A stretch of 60,709 nt of DNA from Desulfitobacterium chlororespirans DSM 11544 (GTDB lineage Bacteria; Bacillota; Desulfitobacteriia; Desulfitobacteriales; Desulfitobacteriaceae), in contig NZ_FRDN01000023.1 of the NCBI RefSeq assembly GCF_900143285.1, positions 1 through 60,709 of the forward strand, given 5' to 3'. The notes beneath the pieces are model-generated. The model ran no database searches and had not been told where the DNA came from. It saw only the letters and a list, made by a program, of their open reading frames with translations. Below, piece after piece: positions 23,956 to 32,989 of the stretch (positions within the stretch are counted from its first letter, which is position 1; the number at the start of each line of letters is the position of its first letter). The translations under genes were made by a program, and so were the position numbers.

Positions 23956-24774
23956 ATGACCGATCGTTTTTTAGTTCAAAATCTCTTTGGTATTGAAGGA
24001 TTGAACATTGCCTGGTATGGGGCAATTATTGCCTTCGGCATCATCCTGGGAGTATGGCTAGCCAGCCGGGAAGCAGAGCGGCAGGGATTAAAAGGGGATA
24101 TGATTTTCGATTTTTTAATCATCGTTCTGCCCCTGGCGATTATCGGGGCCAGGGCTTATTATGTCATCTTCGAATGGGCCAACTACGCCGATGATCCCAT
24201 GCGCATCTTTGCCATCCGCGAAGGCGGATTGGCCATTTACGGCGGTGTGATCGGCGGTGCTATCGGGGCTTTGATCTTTGCCAAAAGAAATGGCTTTCCT
24301 TTCCTCAGGTTGGCCGATATGGTCATCCCCAGTTTAATCTTAGGGCAAGCCATTGGCCGTTGGGGGAATTTTATAAACCAGGAGGCTTTCGGCAACCTGG
24401 TCACCAATCCAAACCTGCAGTTTTTTCCCTATGCTGTGTTGATCGACCGGTTAGGGGAATGGCACCAAGCCACTTTTTTCTATGAAAGCATGTGGAATCT
24501 GGCTGTTTTTGCCCTCCTTATCTTTTTTCGCAAGAGAACTCAATTCACCGGGCAGCTGTTGGCCACCTATTTTATGGGGTATGGGTTGGGCAGGTTTTGG
24601 ATTGAAGGGCTGCGCACGGACAGTTTATATCTGATTCCGGGGTTGCGGGTATCCCAAGCCTTATCCTTAATCCTGATTACCGTGGGCATCCTGATGTTTG
24701 TGTTCCGCAAAAGGCTATTTAAAGAGCATTTGGCCTATGAGGGGAAGTATCAGATGGATAAAAGCCCCGGATAA
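23956..24774 (+). CDS. lgt: Prolipoprotein diacylglyceryl transferase
   Basis: A 272-residue polytopic membrane enzyme that attaches diacylglycerol to the lipobox Cys of prolipoproteins, such as the binding protein at 12550. Family landmarks are WYGAIIAFG near the N-terminus, REGGLAIYGGVIGG, and the signature GRWGNFINQEAFGN with the essential Arg. About seven membrane segments are visible. AAAGGTG precedes the ATG. The Tyr in AIYGG takes the place of the His seen in proteobacterial enzymes, a common variation as far as I know. Confidence 0.95.
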   Translation: MTDRFLVQNLFGIEGLNIAWYGAIIAFGIILGVWLASREAERQGLKGDMIFDFLIIVLPLAIIGARAYYVIFEWANYADDPMRIFAIREGGLAIYGGVIGGAIGALIFAKRNGFPFLRLADMVIPSLILGQAIGRWGNFINQEAFGNLVTNPNLQFFPYAVLIDRLGEWHQATFFYESMWNLAVFALLIFFRKRTQFTGQLLATYFMGYGLGRFWIEGLRTDSLYLIPGLRVSQALSLILITVGILMFVFRKRLFKEHLAYEGKYQMDKSPG

Positions 24775-24846
24775 TTCTTGTTGATAAACTCTTCGACATT
24801 CTTTATAATCATCTTTGTGAATTTATTTGAAATGGGAGGTCTTAAC

Positions 24847-26052
24847 ATGGGAAAAGCCTTGATTATTGGGGCCGGCGGTGTGGCCAATGTGGTCGCCCAC
24901 AAATGCTGTCAAGTTCCTGAGGTGTTTGAGGAAATTTGCATTGCGAGCCGGACGCTGAAAAAATGCGAGGATATACGAGATAAATTAACCGGCAGCCGGA
25001 CTAAAGTCAGGGTCGCTCAGGTTGATGCCGATCATACAGAAGAAGTCATCCAGCTCATTAAGGAGTTTCAACCGGAGCTGGTGATCAACGTGGCCCTTCC
25101 TTATCAGGACCTGACCATTATGGATGCCTGCCTGGCCACCGGCGTTCATTATGTGGACACTGCCAACTATGAACCCCCCGATGTGCCGAAGTTTGAATAC
25201 AAATGGCAATGGGCCTACCGGGAAAAATTTGCCCAAGCCGGGTTAACGGCTTTATTGGGCAGCGGCTTCGATCCCGGAGTAACCGGTGTTTTCTGCGCCT
25301 ATGCCCAAAAGCACTATTTTGATGAAATTCATACCATCGATATTGTCGATGCCAATGGCGGGGATCATGGCTATCCTTTCGCCACTAATTTCAACCCGGA
25401 GATCAATATTCGGGAAATCACCGCCAAGGGTCGTTACTATAAAGAGGGAGAGTGGATTGAAACCGATCCCCTGTCCGTGAAGAAGGTCTATGATCTTGAG
25501 GAGATTGGGCCCAAGAATATCTACCTGCTCTATCATGAAGAGCTGGAATCTTTAGCACAGAATATTAAGGGAATCAAACAGATCCGCTTCTGGATGACCT
25601 TCTCTGATAATTATCTCAACCATTTAAAGGTCCTGGAAAATGTGGGCATGACCTCCATCGAGCCTATTGAATTTGAGGGTCAGCAGATCATTCCCCTCCA
25701 CTTCCTCAAGGCTGTTCTGCCTGATCCGGCCTCCCTGGGACCGCGAACCAAGGGCAAAACCAATATCGGCTGCATTATCCAAGGCGTTAAAGATGGTCAG
25801 CCCCGCACCTATTATGTCTACAATATCTGTGATCATCAGGAATGCTATGCTGAAGTGGGTTCTCAGGCTATTTCCTATACCACCGGGGTACCGGCCATGA
25901 TCGGCGCTAAGTTGATTATGGAAGGAAAATGGCAAAAACCCGGTGTCTATAATATTGAAGAATTTGATCCCGATCCCTTTATGGCAGACCTGAATAAGTA
26001 CGGATTGCCTTGGCGGGAGAATTTCGCCCCCACATTATTAGACGAGGAATAA
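24847..26052 (+). CDS. Carboxynorspermidine dehydrogenase (saccharopine dehydrogenase family)
   Basis: A 401-residue NADPH-dependent enzyme with a Rossmann start (ALIIGAGGVANVVAH). The segment HYVDTANYEPPD and GSGFDPGVTGVFCAYA are typical for carboxynorspermidine/carboxyspermidine dehydrogenases, which join aspartate semialdehyde to a diamine. The nspC gene follows after 4 bases, completing the two-step route to spermidine used in many anaerobes lacking S-adenosylmethionine decarboxylase. ATG 24847 has GGGAGG 8 bases upstream; earlier in-frame codons encode an unlikely hydrophobic lead. Strong assignment from the pair. Confidence 0.92.
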   Translation: MGKALIIGAGGVANVVAHKCCQVPEVFEEICIASRTLKKCEDIRDKLTGSRTKVRVAQVDADHTEEVIQLIKEFQPELVINVALPYQDLTIMDACLATGVHYVDTANYEPPDVPKFEYKWQWAYREKFAQAGLTALLGSGFDPGVTGVFCAYAQKHYFDEIHTIDIVDANGGDHGYPFATNFNPEINIREITAKGRYYKEGEWIETDPLSVKKVYDLEEIGPKNIYLLYHEELESLAQNIKGIKQIRFWMTFSDNYLNHLKVLENVGMTSIEPIEFEGQQIIPLHFLKAVLPDPASLGPRTKGKTNIGCIIQGVKDGQPRTYYVYNICDHQECYAEVGSQAISYTTGVPAMIGAKLIMEGKWQKPGVYNIEEFDPDPFMADLNKYGLPWRENFAPTLLDEE

Positions 26053-26056
26053 AGAC

Positions 26057-27190
26057 ATGAATATAAAAGAACTGCCCACCCCTAGTTATGTGGTGGATGA
26101 AAACCTGCTCAGGAGAAATCTGGAGATTTTGCAATCCGTTCAAGAGCGGACAGGGTGCAAGATCCTGCTGGCCTTGAAAGGATTCTCCATGCATGCTGTG
26201 TTTCCTTTGGTGGGCCGCTACCTGAAGGGTATCGCCGCCAGCTCCTTGTTTGAGGCGCGACTTGGCTTTGCAGAGATGGGCAAGGAAGTTCATGTCTACT
26301 CACCGGCCTATATCGAAGAGGAGTTTGACGAGCTGCTGGGGTATTGCGATCATATGGTGTTTAACTCCTTTGATCAGTGGCGCAAATTCAAAGCTAAGGT
26401 GAAAAACTATCCTGGCCACCACATTGAATGCGGAATTCGCGTTAATCCTGAGTATTCGGAGATTGCCACGGACATCTATAACCCCTGCTATCAGAATTCC
26501 CGGCTGGGAGCGACCCTGGCCAATTTCAGGCCTGAAGAGCTTGAGGGAATCGATGGGCTGCATTTCCATACCCTATGTGAACAGAACTCGGATACCTTGG
26601 AACGCACCCTTAAAGTGGTGGAAGAGAAATTCGGTGAACACCTCCAGAAGATGAAATGGCTGAATCTGGGCGGCGGTCATCATATTACCCGCCCTGATTA
26701 TGATCTTGAGACCCTGGTCCGCTGCATCCTTCATTTGCGGGAAAAATACGGGGTGGAGATCTATCTGGAGCCCGGAGAGGCCATCGCCTTAAATACAGGG
26801 TTCCTGGTCACCAAGGTGCTGGATATCGTGGATAATGGGATGAAGATCGCCCTGCTTGACGCTTCGGCGGCCTGCCATATGCCCGATGTCCTGGAGATGC
26901 CCTATCGGCCGGCGCTTATCAATGGAGGGGAGCCGGGGGAACATCCCTACACCTATCGGTTGGGGGGCAATACCTGTCTGGCCGGGGATGTGATCGGCGA
27001 CTATTCCTTTGCCGAACCTTTAAAGCCGGGGGACAAGCTTATCTTCTGCGATATGGCTCATTACACCATGGTCAAGAATAATATGTTCAACGGGGTAAAC
27101 CTACCCAATATTATGCTTTACAATGAAGAAGAAGGCTTTAAGCTGATTCGCCGATTCGGCTATGAAGATTTCAAAAACCGGTTGTCTTAG
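26057..27190 (+). CDS. nspC: Carboxynorspermidine decarboxylase
   Basis: A 377-residue PLP enzyme of the alanine racemase/ornithine decarboxylase fold III. The PLP Lys lies in LLALKGFSMH, with GIRVNPEYSE, LNLGGGHHITRPDYD and YLEPGEAI further along and HFHTLCEQN matching the family. It removes the carboxyl group from carboxy(nor)spermidine, giving (nor)spermidine, after the dehydrogenase encoded just upstream. Same operon; a hairpin follows at 27206. Confidence 0.93.
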   Translation: MNIKELPTPSYVVDENLLRRNLEILQSVQERTGCKILLALKGFSMHAVFPLVGRYLKGIAASSLFEARLGFAEMGKEVHVYSPAYIEEEFDELLGYCDHMVFNSFDQWRKFKAKVKNYPGHHIECGIRVNPEYSEIATDIYNPCYQNSRLGATLANFRPEELEGIDGLHFHTLCEQNSDTLERTLKVVEEKFGEHLQKMKWLNLGGGHHITRPDYDLETLVRCILHLREKYGVEIYLEPGEAIALNTGFLVTKVLDIVDNGMKIALLDASAACHMPDVLEMPYRPALINGGEPGEHPYTYRLGGNTCLAGDVIGDYSFAEPLKPGDKLIFCDMAHYTMVKNNMFNGVNLPNIMLYNEEEGFKLIRRFGYEDFKNRLS

Positions 27191-27205
27191 ATGGAACTGA
27201 AGGGT

Positions 27206-27247
27206 CTGTCGCCAGGACGTTTGCAAACGTGGGGCGGCAGGCCTTTT
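27206..27247 (+). terminator. Terminator of the polyamine operon
   Basis: CTGTCGCC pairs with GGCGGCAG; between them ACGTTTGCAAACGT forms a second self-complementary stem. A CCTTTT tract follows. It lies 15 bases after nspC. Confidence 0.7.
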
Positions 27248-27442
27248 GCTATTCTTTTAGGCGGCACCAGCAGAGGATGAAAAACGCGAAGCGGATTGCG
27301 TAGCCGCACTGCACAGACCCAAAATCCTGGAGAATCAGCTTTCGGCCCTTTTTCTGAATAGTATTGAATGAGAAGGAGAGACGCTAAGGTGAGTCGAATT
27401 AAAGAGAGGCAAAGTTTACAAGCTTAACAACGGAGGTAAGTG

Positions 27443-28354
27443 ATGAAAAGAAACATAGTCCCGATTATAATTTCCATACTCGTACTTTTGCAGGTGGTAA
27501 CCCTGGTCCGGATTGGAGATTTACAGAATGATCTCCAAAATACACAGAATCAACTTGTGAATATGACGGCTGCCCAGTCAAGCCAAATCAACAGTATTTA
27601 CGCCAATATCGATTCGATGCTGAAACGTCAGGCAAGCATCATCGATAGCTATGATTATGCATTGGGCACTTTTGATCGAGACAATCTCACGGTCCCCGTA
27701 ACCTTTAACATCTCACCTAAGGAAACAAAGGCGGATACCCTTGCCACCGTATATGTATCAGGTCAAAGTACGGAAATGACTAGAAGCGGAACCAGCTTTT
27801 CCGCTACTCTCCCGGTAAATATTTTTGATACCATTGATGCTAAGGTGGTCATAGCAGATGACGGTACGGAGAGAACCGAGAAATTGGAGGTATGGGAGGA
27901 CCTGCGCGCCAGGGTACTGCCGGCTGTCCAGGCAAGATTTGAAGGTGAAAGTGGAACGATCTATAGAAGGTCATCTGCTGAACTATCCGGTGAGTATAGC
28001 CGCAAAGGGAACTTGAGTATGGAGGTAACGCCGGTACAGAATGATACCATAGAGAAAGCACGCTTTGTGGTGGATGTAGATGGCAGGATTGTTTCTGAAA
28101 AGGCTTTGAATTCCGGCGGTCTGGGGACTGAGATTGACGAAAAAATTACCCTTTCCGCAGGTCAGACATTAACCCTGGCAGCCCTGGCAACAGATAGCTT
28201 TGGCTTGATTCATAAGGTGATTTTAGATAAATTCACCTTGGATGAACATGCTGAACCTGTTCGCGGCGATGAATGGATGTGGATGGGTGAGGTCATTATT
28301 ATGGATAATGAGGGAAAGATTCTCTATGCGCCTCAGTATGATAAGGTGAACTAG
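27443..28354 (+). CDS. Membrane-anchored extracellular protein, unknown
   Basis: About 303 residues. A single N-terminal signal anchor (about 4-22, VPIIISILVLLQVVTLV) is followed by a coiled coil (DLQNDLQNTQNQLVNM) and then by beta-rich sequence with repeated YVSG/VVIAD-type strands, so most of the protein should lie outside the membrane. No enzyme motif is visible. GGAGG is 6 bases before ATG 27443 (GTG 27440 is possible). It stands alone; I do not recognise a family. Confidence 0.6.
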   Translation: MKRNIVPIIISILVLLQVVTLVRIGDLQNDLQNTQNQLVNMTAAQSSQINSIYANIDSMLKRQASIIDSYDYALGTFDRDNLTVPVTFNISPKETKADTLATVYVSGQSTEMTRSGTSFSATLPVNIFDTIDAKVVIADDGTERTEKLEVWEDLRARVLPAVQARFEGESGTIYRRSSAELSGEYSRKGNLSMEVTPVQNDTIEKARFVVDVDGRIVSEKALNSGGLGTEIDEKITLSAGQTLTLAALATDSFGLIHKVILDKFTLDEHAEPVRGDEWMWMGEVIIMDNEGKILYAPQYDKVN

Positions 28355-28369
28355 GATGTGAAAAAAACA

Positions 28370-28403
28370 TTGACAAAAGATCACTCATAGTATATTGTGA
28401 TCT
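28370..28403 (+). promoter_or_regulatory. Sigma-A promoter with an overlapping operator-like dyad
   Basis: TTGACA (28370-28375), a 17-base spacer and TATTGT (28393-28398). AGATCAC (28378-28384) and its complement GTGATCT (28397-28403) bracket the spacer and -10 box, an arrangement expected of a repressor operator. It drives the DUF454 gene. Confidence 0.65.
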
Positions 28404-28406
28404 TAC

Positions 28407-28426
28407 AAGTTAGCTGAAGCTAACTT
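28407..28426 (+). repeat. Hairpin at the 5' end of the DUF454 transcript
   Basis: AAGTTAGC, loop TGAA, GCTAACTT: a perfect 8-bp stem starting about 9 bases after the -10 box, so it would form at the very 5' end of the mRNA. It may protect the transcript or be a second protein-binding dyad. Confidence 0.6.
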
Positions 28427-28494
28427 ATGGCTGCCCCCCAAATTTCCGTCAAGTGCTTGGCTGATGAAGGAACAGAAGGATGAATTAATTTTTG

Positions 28495-28522
28495 TGAGGA
28501 ATGATGCCGGCATCATTCCTCA
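28495..28522. repeat. Perfect 28-bp palindrome in the DUF454 leader
   Basis: TGAGGAATGATGCC is directly followed by its exact reverse complement. It lies between the promoter and the start codon, with no T run, so it is probably an RNA structure or binding site rather than a terminator. Confidence 0.7.
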
Positions 28523-28578
28523 TACCAGTTAAGGGATGTCTCCTTTGTGCTTAGTTTTAAAGAGCGGGAGTGATGAAG

Positions 28579-28965
28579 ATGATCAAAAAATATGTGTGTA
28601 TAGGCTTGGGATTGCTGTGTTTCGGACTGGGTGCTGTCGGTGTTCTTTTGCCTCTGCTGCCAACGACACCCTTTCTCCTGGCCGCAGCCTTTTTCTTTGC
28701 CAGGGGTTCAGAGAAATTCAATACTTGGTTTTTAGCAACAGAGCTGTATAAAAATCATCTGGAGAGTTTTGTCAGCACCCGCTCCATGACCTTTAAAACG
28801 AAAGCAAGCATACTGGCCTTTGCGTCAGCTATGCTTCTCCTCGCTTTTATTTTCACAAATAATAGTTTGGCCAGAGTCCTGATCGCCGGCATGTTTATCT
28901 TTAAATACTATTACTTTACTTTTCATATCACAACATTAAAAAAAGATGAAAGAGCCAATGATTAA
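28579..28965 (+). CDS. DUF454 (YbaN-family) inner membrane protein
   Basis: A 128-residue membrane protein with about four hydrophobic segments. The opening (GLGLLCFGLGAVGVLLPLLPTTPF) is diagnostic of DUF454/YbaN, followed by FFFARGS and a basic loop. Function is unknown; family members are often near iron or haem genes, but none is here. ATG 28579 is chosen for its 8-base spacing from GCGGGAG; two earlier in-frame starts overlap that site. Confidence 0.88.
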   Translation: MIKKYVCIGLGLLCFGLGAVGVLLPLLPTTPFLLAAAFFFARGSEKFNTWFLATELYKNHLESFVSTRSMTFKTKASILAFASAMLLLAFIFTNNSLARVLIAGMFIFKYYYFTFHITTLKKDERAND

Positions 28966-29064
28966 AATTAATCATTTTTTAAGACTTTATTTAGGAGTTC
29001 TTAAAATCTATCTGTCATAATGAGCATGTCTTCTAATTTTAAACTCATGGAGGAAGAACTCATT

Positions 29065-29658
29065 ATGCAAACATTTTATTTATATATCGTATTGACTCGC
29101 ACCAATACCGCCCTGTCCAGGCTTATTCACGTCCTTAAAAAAGATGATTATACCCATGCTGCCCTCTCTCTGGACAGTGACCTGAACCATATGTACAGTT
29201 TCGGCAGAAGGAATCCTTATAACCCTTTTATCGGACGGTTCAGAAGGGAAGATATCCATGAAGGGGTGTATGGCTTCTGTGAGAATTTACCGGGTGCAAT
29301 TATTGAAGTGGCAATAACCAGGCAGCAATACTACAAGGTCAAAGAGCTGATGGATCATTTTATTGCCCATAGTGATCGTTATAAATATAATTATCGGGGC
29401 CTTTGGCATAGCATATGGAATAAGCCCTTGTCCAGTGAGGATCGCTTTATGTGTTCGGAATTTGTGTACTATGTCTTAAAGGAAAGCGGTGTTATGGATT
29501 TACAGATACCCAGAAACCTGGTGAGACCCCAAAACCTGCTCCATGCTGAAGGCCGGATCATCTATCAAGGCGACCTGAAAGCGGTGAAACCCCGGACAAC
29601 CATCGATCTCTATGCCCATGAGGTGAGGAGAAGAAGGCTTAAGATTAATGCATTATGA
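29065..29658 (+). CDS. Permuted papain-like amidase / NlpC-P60 relative
   Basis: A 197-residue cytoplasmic protein of the YiiX/YebB-like permuted NlpC/P60 group. The permuted order shows the catalytic His first (DDYTHAALSLD, His31) and the Cys later (FMCSEFVYYVL, Cys130). Members are thought to hydrolyse amide or lipid bonds, but substrates are unclear. ATG 29065 has GGAGGAAG upstream; an earlier in-frame ATG has none. It lies 67 bases ahead of the ABC-F gene. Confidence 0.8.
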   Translation: MQTFYLYIVLTRTNTALSRLIHVLKKDDYTHAALSLDSDLNHMYSFGRRNPYNPFIGRFRREDIHEGVYGFCENLPGAIIEVAITRQQYYKVKELMDHFIAHSDRYKYNYRGLWHSIWNKPLSSEDRFMCSEFVYYVLKESGVMDLQIPRNLVRPQNLLHAEGRIIYQGDLKAVKPRTTIDLYAHEVRRRRLKINAL

Positions 29659-29725
29659 TCATATCTGTGCTATACTCTTATGATGTATGCAAATACAAAA
29701 TAAAGATCATAAAGGCGGGCATAAA

Positions 29726-31318
29726 TTGATTAGTGTTAATAACGTGAGCTTAAGATATGGCGGGCGGAAGCTCTTTGAAGATGTCTCCTTGAAATTCACT
29801 CCGGGCAATTGTTACGGTGTGATTGGCGCTAACGGTGCCGGGAAAAGCACCTTCCTCAAAATTCTCTCAGGGGAAGTTGAACCCAACTCCGGAGATGTGA
29901 CCATCGCGCCGGGAGTCCGGTTATCGATGCTCAAGCAGGATCATTACCAGTATGATCAGTATACGGTTTTAGATACGGTCATTATGGGCAACCAGCGGCT
30001 TTATGCCATCATGAAGGAGAAGGAAGTTCTCTACGCGAAAGCTGATTTTACAGATGAGGACGGAATCAAGGCGGCGGAGCTGGAGCATGAATTCGGAGAG
30101 ATGAACGGCTGGGAAGCGGAGTCCGAAGCCTCCACCCTCTTACAAGGCTTAGGCATCGGCACAGAATTGCATGACAAGGCTATGTCTGAACTGTCCGGCG
30201 TGGAAAAGATTAAGGTGCTTCTGGCGCAGGCTCTTTTCGGCAATCCCGGCATCCTCGTTTTGGACGAGCCGACCAACCACTTGGATATTCAATCCATCCG
30301 CTGGCTGGAGGAGTTTTTGATTGAGTTTGAGGGAACGGTCATCGTCGTTTCCCATGACCGGCATTTTCTTAATAAGATTTGTACCCATATGGCAGATGTG
30401 GACTTTGGCAAGATCAAGCTTTATGTGGGCAATTATGATTTTTGGTATGAATCCAGTCAGTTAGCCCTGCAAATGACCCGGGATCTTAACAAAAAGAAAG
30501 AGGAAAAGGCCAAACAGCTTAAGGAGTTTATTGCCCGCTTCAGCGCCAATGCCTCCAAATCCAAACAGGCCACTTCCCGGAAAAAGATGCTGGATAAGCT
30601 GAATATCGAAGATATCGAACCCTCCAACCGCAAATATCCCTATGTAGGCTTTAAACCGGAGCGGGAAGTGGGCAATGATATCCTGACGGTAGAAGGTTTG
30701 AGCAAAACTATCGATGGAGTTAAGGTTTTGGATAATGTCAGCTTTATCCTGACCAAAGGGGATAAAGTTGCCTTGGTAGGCACCAATGAAGCGGCCTATA
30801 CCGCCCTGCTCCAGATATTGGCCGGGGAAATGGAGCCGGACAGCGGCAGCTATAAATGGGGCGTCACCATTACCAAAGCCTATTTCCCTAAGGATAACAC
30901 AGAGTATTTTCAGGATGTGGACTTGAGCCTGGTGGATTGGCTGCGGCAGTTTTCCGCGGATAAAACCGACACCTATGTCCGTGGTTTCCTGGGCAAGATG
31001 CTCTTTTCCGGGGAAGAAGCCCTGAAATCACTTAAAGTCCTTTCCGGCGGCGAGCGGGTCAGGTGTATGCTGGCTAAAATGATGCTGAGTCAGGCCAATG
31101 CGCTTCTTTTGGACCAGCCCACCAATCACTTGGATCTGGAATCCATCACCGCCCTGAACAATGGACTGACGGATTACAAAAGCAATATTATCTTTACCTC
31201 CCATGATCACCAATTTATCCAGACCATTGCCAACCGCATTATTCAGATCACTCCGGAAGAGATGATCGATGTTCGGTTGACCTATGATGAGTTTCTGGAT
31301 AACCTGGCTATCGGATAA
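29726..31318 (+). CDS. ybiT: ABC-F protein, YbiT/YkpA type
   Basis: A 530-residue soluble protein with two ABC domains and the ABC-F linker (about 235-310, rich in Lys and including RFSANASKSKQATSRKK). Domain 1 has Walker A GANGAGKST, signature LSGVE and Walker B DEPTNHLD. Domain 2 has LSGGE and DQPTNHLD, but a degenerate Walker A (GTNEAAYTA), a feature shared with Bacillus YkpA as I recall it. ABC-F proteins act on ribosomes. TTG 29726 is used because AAAGGCGGG precedes it; ATG 29687 has no site. Confidence 0.9.
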   Translation: MISVNNVSLRYGGRKLFEDVSLKFTPGNCYGVIGANGAGKSTFLKILSGEVEPNSGDVTIAPGVRLSMLKQDHYQYDQYTVLDTVIMGNQRLYAIMKEKEVLYAKADFTDEDGIKAAELEHEFGEMNGWEAESEASTLLQGLGIGTELHDKAMSELSGVEKIKVLLAQALFGNPGILVLDEPTNHLDIQSIRWLEEFLIEFEGTVIVVSHDRHFLNKICTHMADVDFGKIKLYVGNYDFWYESSQLALQMTRDLNKKKEEKAKQLKEFIARFSANASKSKQATSRKKMLDKLNIEDIEPSNRKYPYVGFKPEREVGNDILTVEGLSKTIDGVKVLDNVSFILTKGDKVALVGTNEAAYTALLQILAGEMEPDSGSYKWGVTITKAYFPKDNTEYFQDVDLSLVDWLRQFSADKTDTYVRGFLGKMLFSGEEALKSLKVLSGGERVRCMLAKMMLSQANALLLDQPTNHLDLESITALNNGLTDYKSNIIFTSHDHQFIQTIANRIIQITPEEMIDVRLTYDEFLDNLAIG

Positions 31319-31518
31319 TGAAGGGGATAAAGACAGATTAGGAATGCTGGCGGCATTCCTTTTTGCTTCCCCAATTTCATCCATCCCAACTTCACCGGGA
31401 AAATTAATCGTTGTTCTTTGAAATCGAGAGGTGATTCCTGAAATATAGCGAATTATCAAGTTACTGGGATTTGATAGGTTTTTATTGGTTCATGAGGGCT
31501 CGATAGGAGATGCGTAGT

Positions 31519-32880
31519 GTGGAAGACCTTGATATGAAAAATTTTCTGGAAACGATTGAGGATATGATCCTCATGATCAATCGGGAAGGAAGATTATTAT
31601 ATACAAATACTGCCGTGCTCAAGAAGCTGGGCTATTCTCATGAAGAGTTAATGAAAATGAATATCTTGACCATAACTGCCGCCGGTAAGATGGCTGAAGG
31701 TGAAAAGATCTTAGCTGAGCTGTTTGCAGGCCAGAAAGAGAGTCTTCCTTTGTCCCTGGAAAAAAAAGAGGGAACCCCCATCCCCGCCAAAGCGCGTATC
31801 TGGCAGGGGAAGTGGCGTAATGAGCCTTGTCTTTTTGCTATCATCAAGGATTTGTCAAAAGAACAAAGAGTTTCTTCAACTCCATTCCTGGATGAGATTC
31901 ATACAGGGATCAGCGGGGCGGCCTGGAACGAGAAGCCTGATTTCGCCAGCGATATATCCTGTGAGCTAAAAGATGAAGAGGCTGCCAAACCCAGAGTGTT
32001 AATCGTGGATGATCAGCTTTTTAACTTGAAGCTTTTAGAAAGTGCTCTTAAAGAAGATTACATCGTGATGACCGCCGACAACGGGATTGAGGCCTTAGAG
32101 CTGGCCACGGGAAAAAGCCAACCTGATATTATTCTGCTGGATATTATTATGCCGGTGATGGATGGCTATGAAGTATGCATTCGTCTGCGGGAAATGCCGG
32201 AGACGAGAGATATCCCGGTAATTTTCCTTAGCGCTCTCAAAAACGAAAAGAATGAGGAGTATGCTCTGCAATTGGGGGTGGTGGATTACATCACGAAGCC
32301 CTTCAGCTTGCCCATCATCAAAGGCCGGCTCCGAAACCATGTGGAGCAAAAGAAATACAGGGATCGGCAAAAAGAAAATAGCTATATCGATGAATTGACG
32401 CAAATCGCCAATCGCCGGAAATTCAATGAAACGGTGACCATGGAGTGGAATCGGGCCAGGCGTAATGGGAATAGTTTATCTGTATTGATGATCGATGTGG
32501 ATTGTTTTAAAAAGTACAACGATTTTTATGGTCACTTGGAGGGGGATAAATGCCTCTATAAAATTGCCCAAACCTTAAAGTCGAATGTAAAGCGCTCTTC
32601 AGATTTGGTAGCCAGATGGGGCGGGGAAGAGTTCGCCTGTGTTCTTACGGATACGGATCGGATTGGCGCCATGCTGGTGGGTGAACGCTTGCGCAGGGCC
32701 GTCGTCAAGCTGAGTATCCCATCCGAAATCTCCGATGTGGACAGAGTGGTTACAGCCAGCATCGGTGTAGCCACGGCGTTGCCTGCCGTGGATAACTCCC
32801 TGGAGGAGCTGCTGCATAAGGCTGACATGGCTCTATATAAAGCCAAGAAAACCGGGAGAAATTGTGTATGCACGCCATAA
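31519..32880 (+). CDS. PAS-receiver-GGDEF diguanylate cyclase
   Basis: About 453 residues. An N-terminal PAS domain (about 5-115, MILMINREGRLLYTN), a receiver domain (about 158-280) with the acceptor Asp near 208 (LLDIIMPVMDGYE) and Lys in YITKPF, and a C-terminal GGDEF domain with active-site GGEEF. RSSD five residues before GGEEF fits the RxxD inhibitory site, so feedback by cyclic di-GMP is expected. Signal and phosphodonor are unknown; no kinase is adjacent. Start uncertain: GTG 31519 lies about 9 bases after AGGAG, ATG 31510 is adjacent to it. Confidence 0.88.
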   Translation: MEDLDMKNFLETIEDMILMINREGRLLYTNTAVLKKLGYSHEELMKMNILTITAAGKMAEGEKILAELFAGQKESLPLSLEKKEGTPIPAKARIWQGKWRNEPCLFAIIKDLSKEQRVSSTPFLDEIHTGISGAAWNEKPDFASDISCELKDEEAAKPRVLIVDDQLFNLKLLESALKEDYIVMTADNGIEALELATGKSQPDIILLDIIMPVMDGYEVCIRLREMPETRDIPVIFLSALKNEKNEEYALQLGVVDYITKPFSLPIIKGRLRNHVEQKKYRDRQKENSYIDELTQIANRRKFNETVTMEWNRARRNGNSLSVLMIDVDCFKKYNDFYGHLEGDKCLYKIAQTLKSNVKRSSDLVARWGGEEFACVLTDTDRIGAMLVGERLRRAVVKLSIPSEISDVDRVVTASIGVATALPAVDNSLEELLHKADMALYKAKKTGRNCVCTP

Positions 32881-32989
32881 CTTCAACAGCCATGCCATGT
32901 AGACACATTTAGCCCTTTCGTTTACAATATAAAATAAGCTTTGCCTGACATAATGGCTTTACATAGAGAAAGTTGGGAAGTAATTATCC

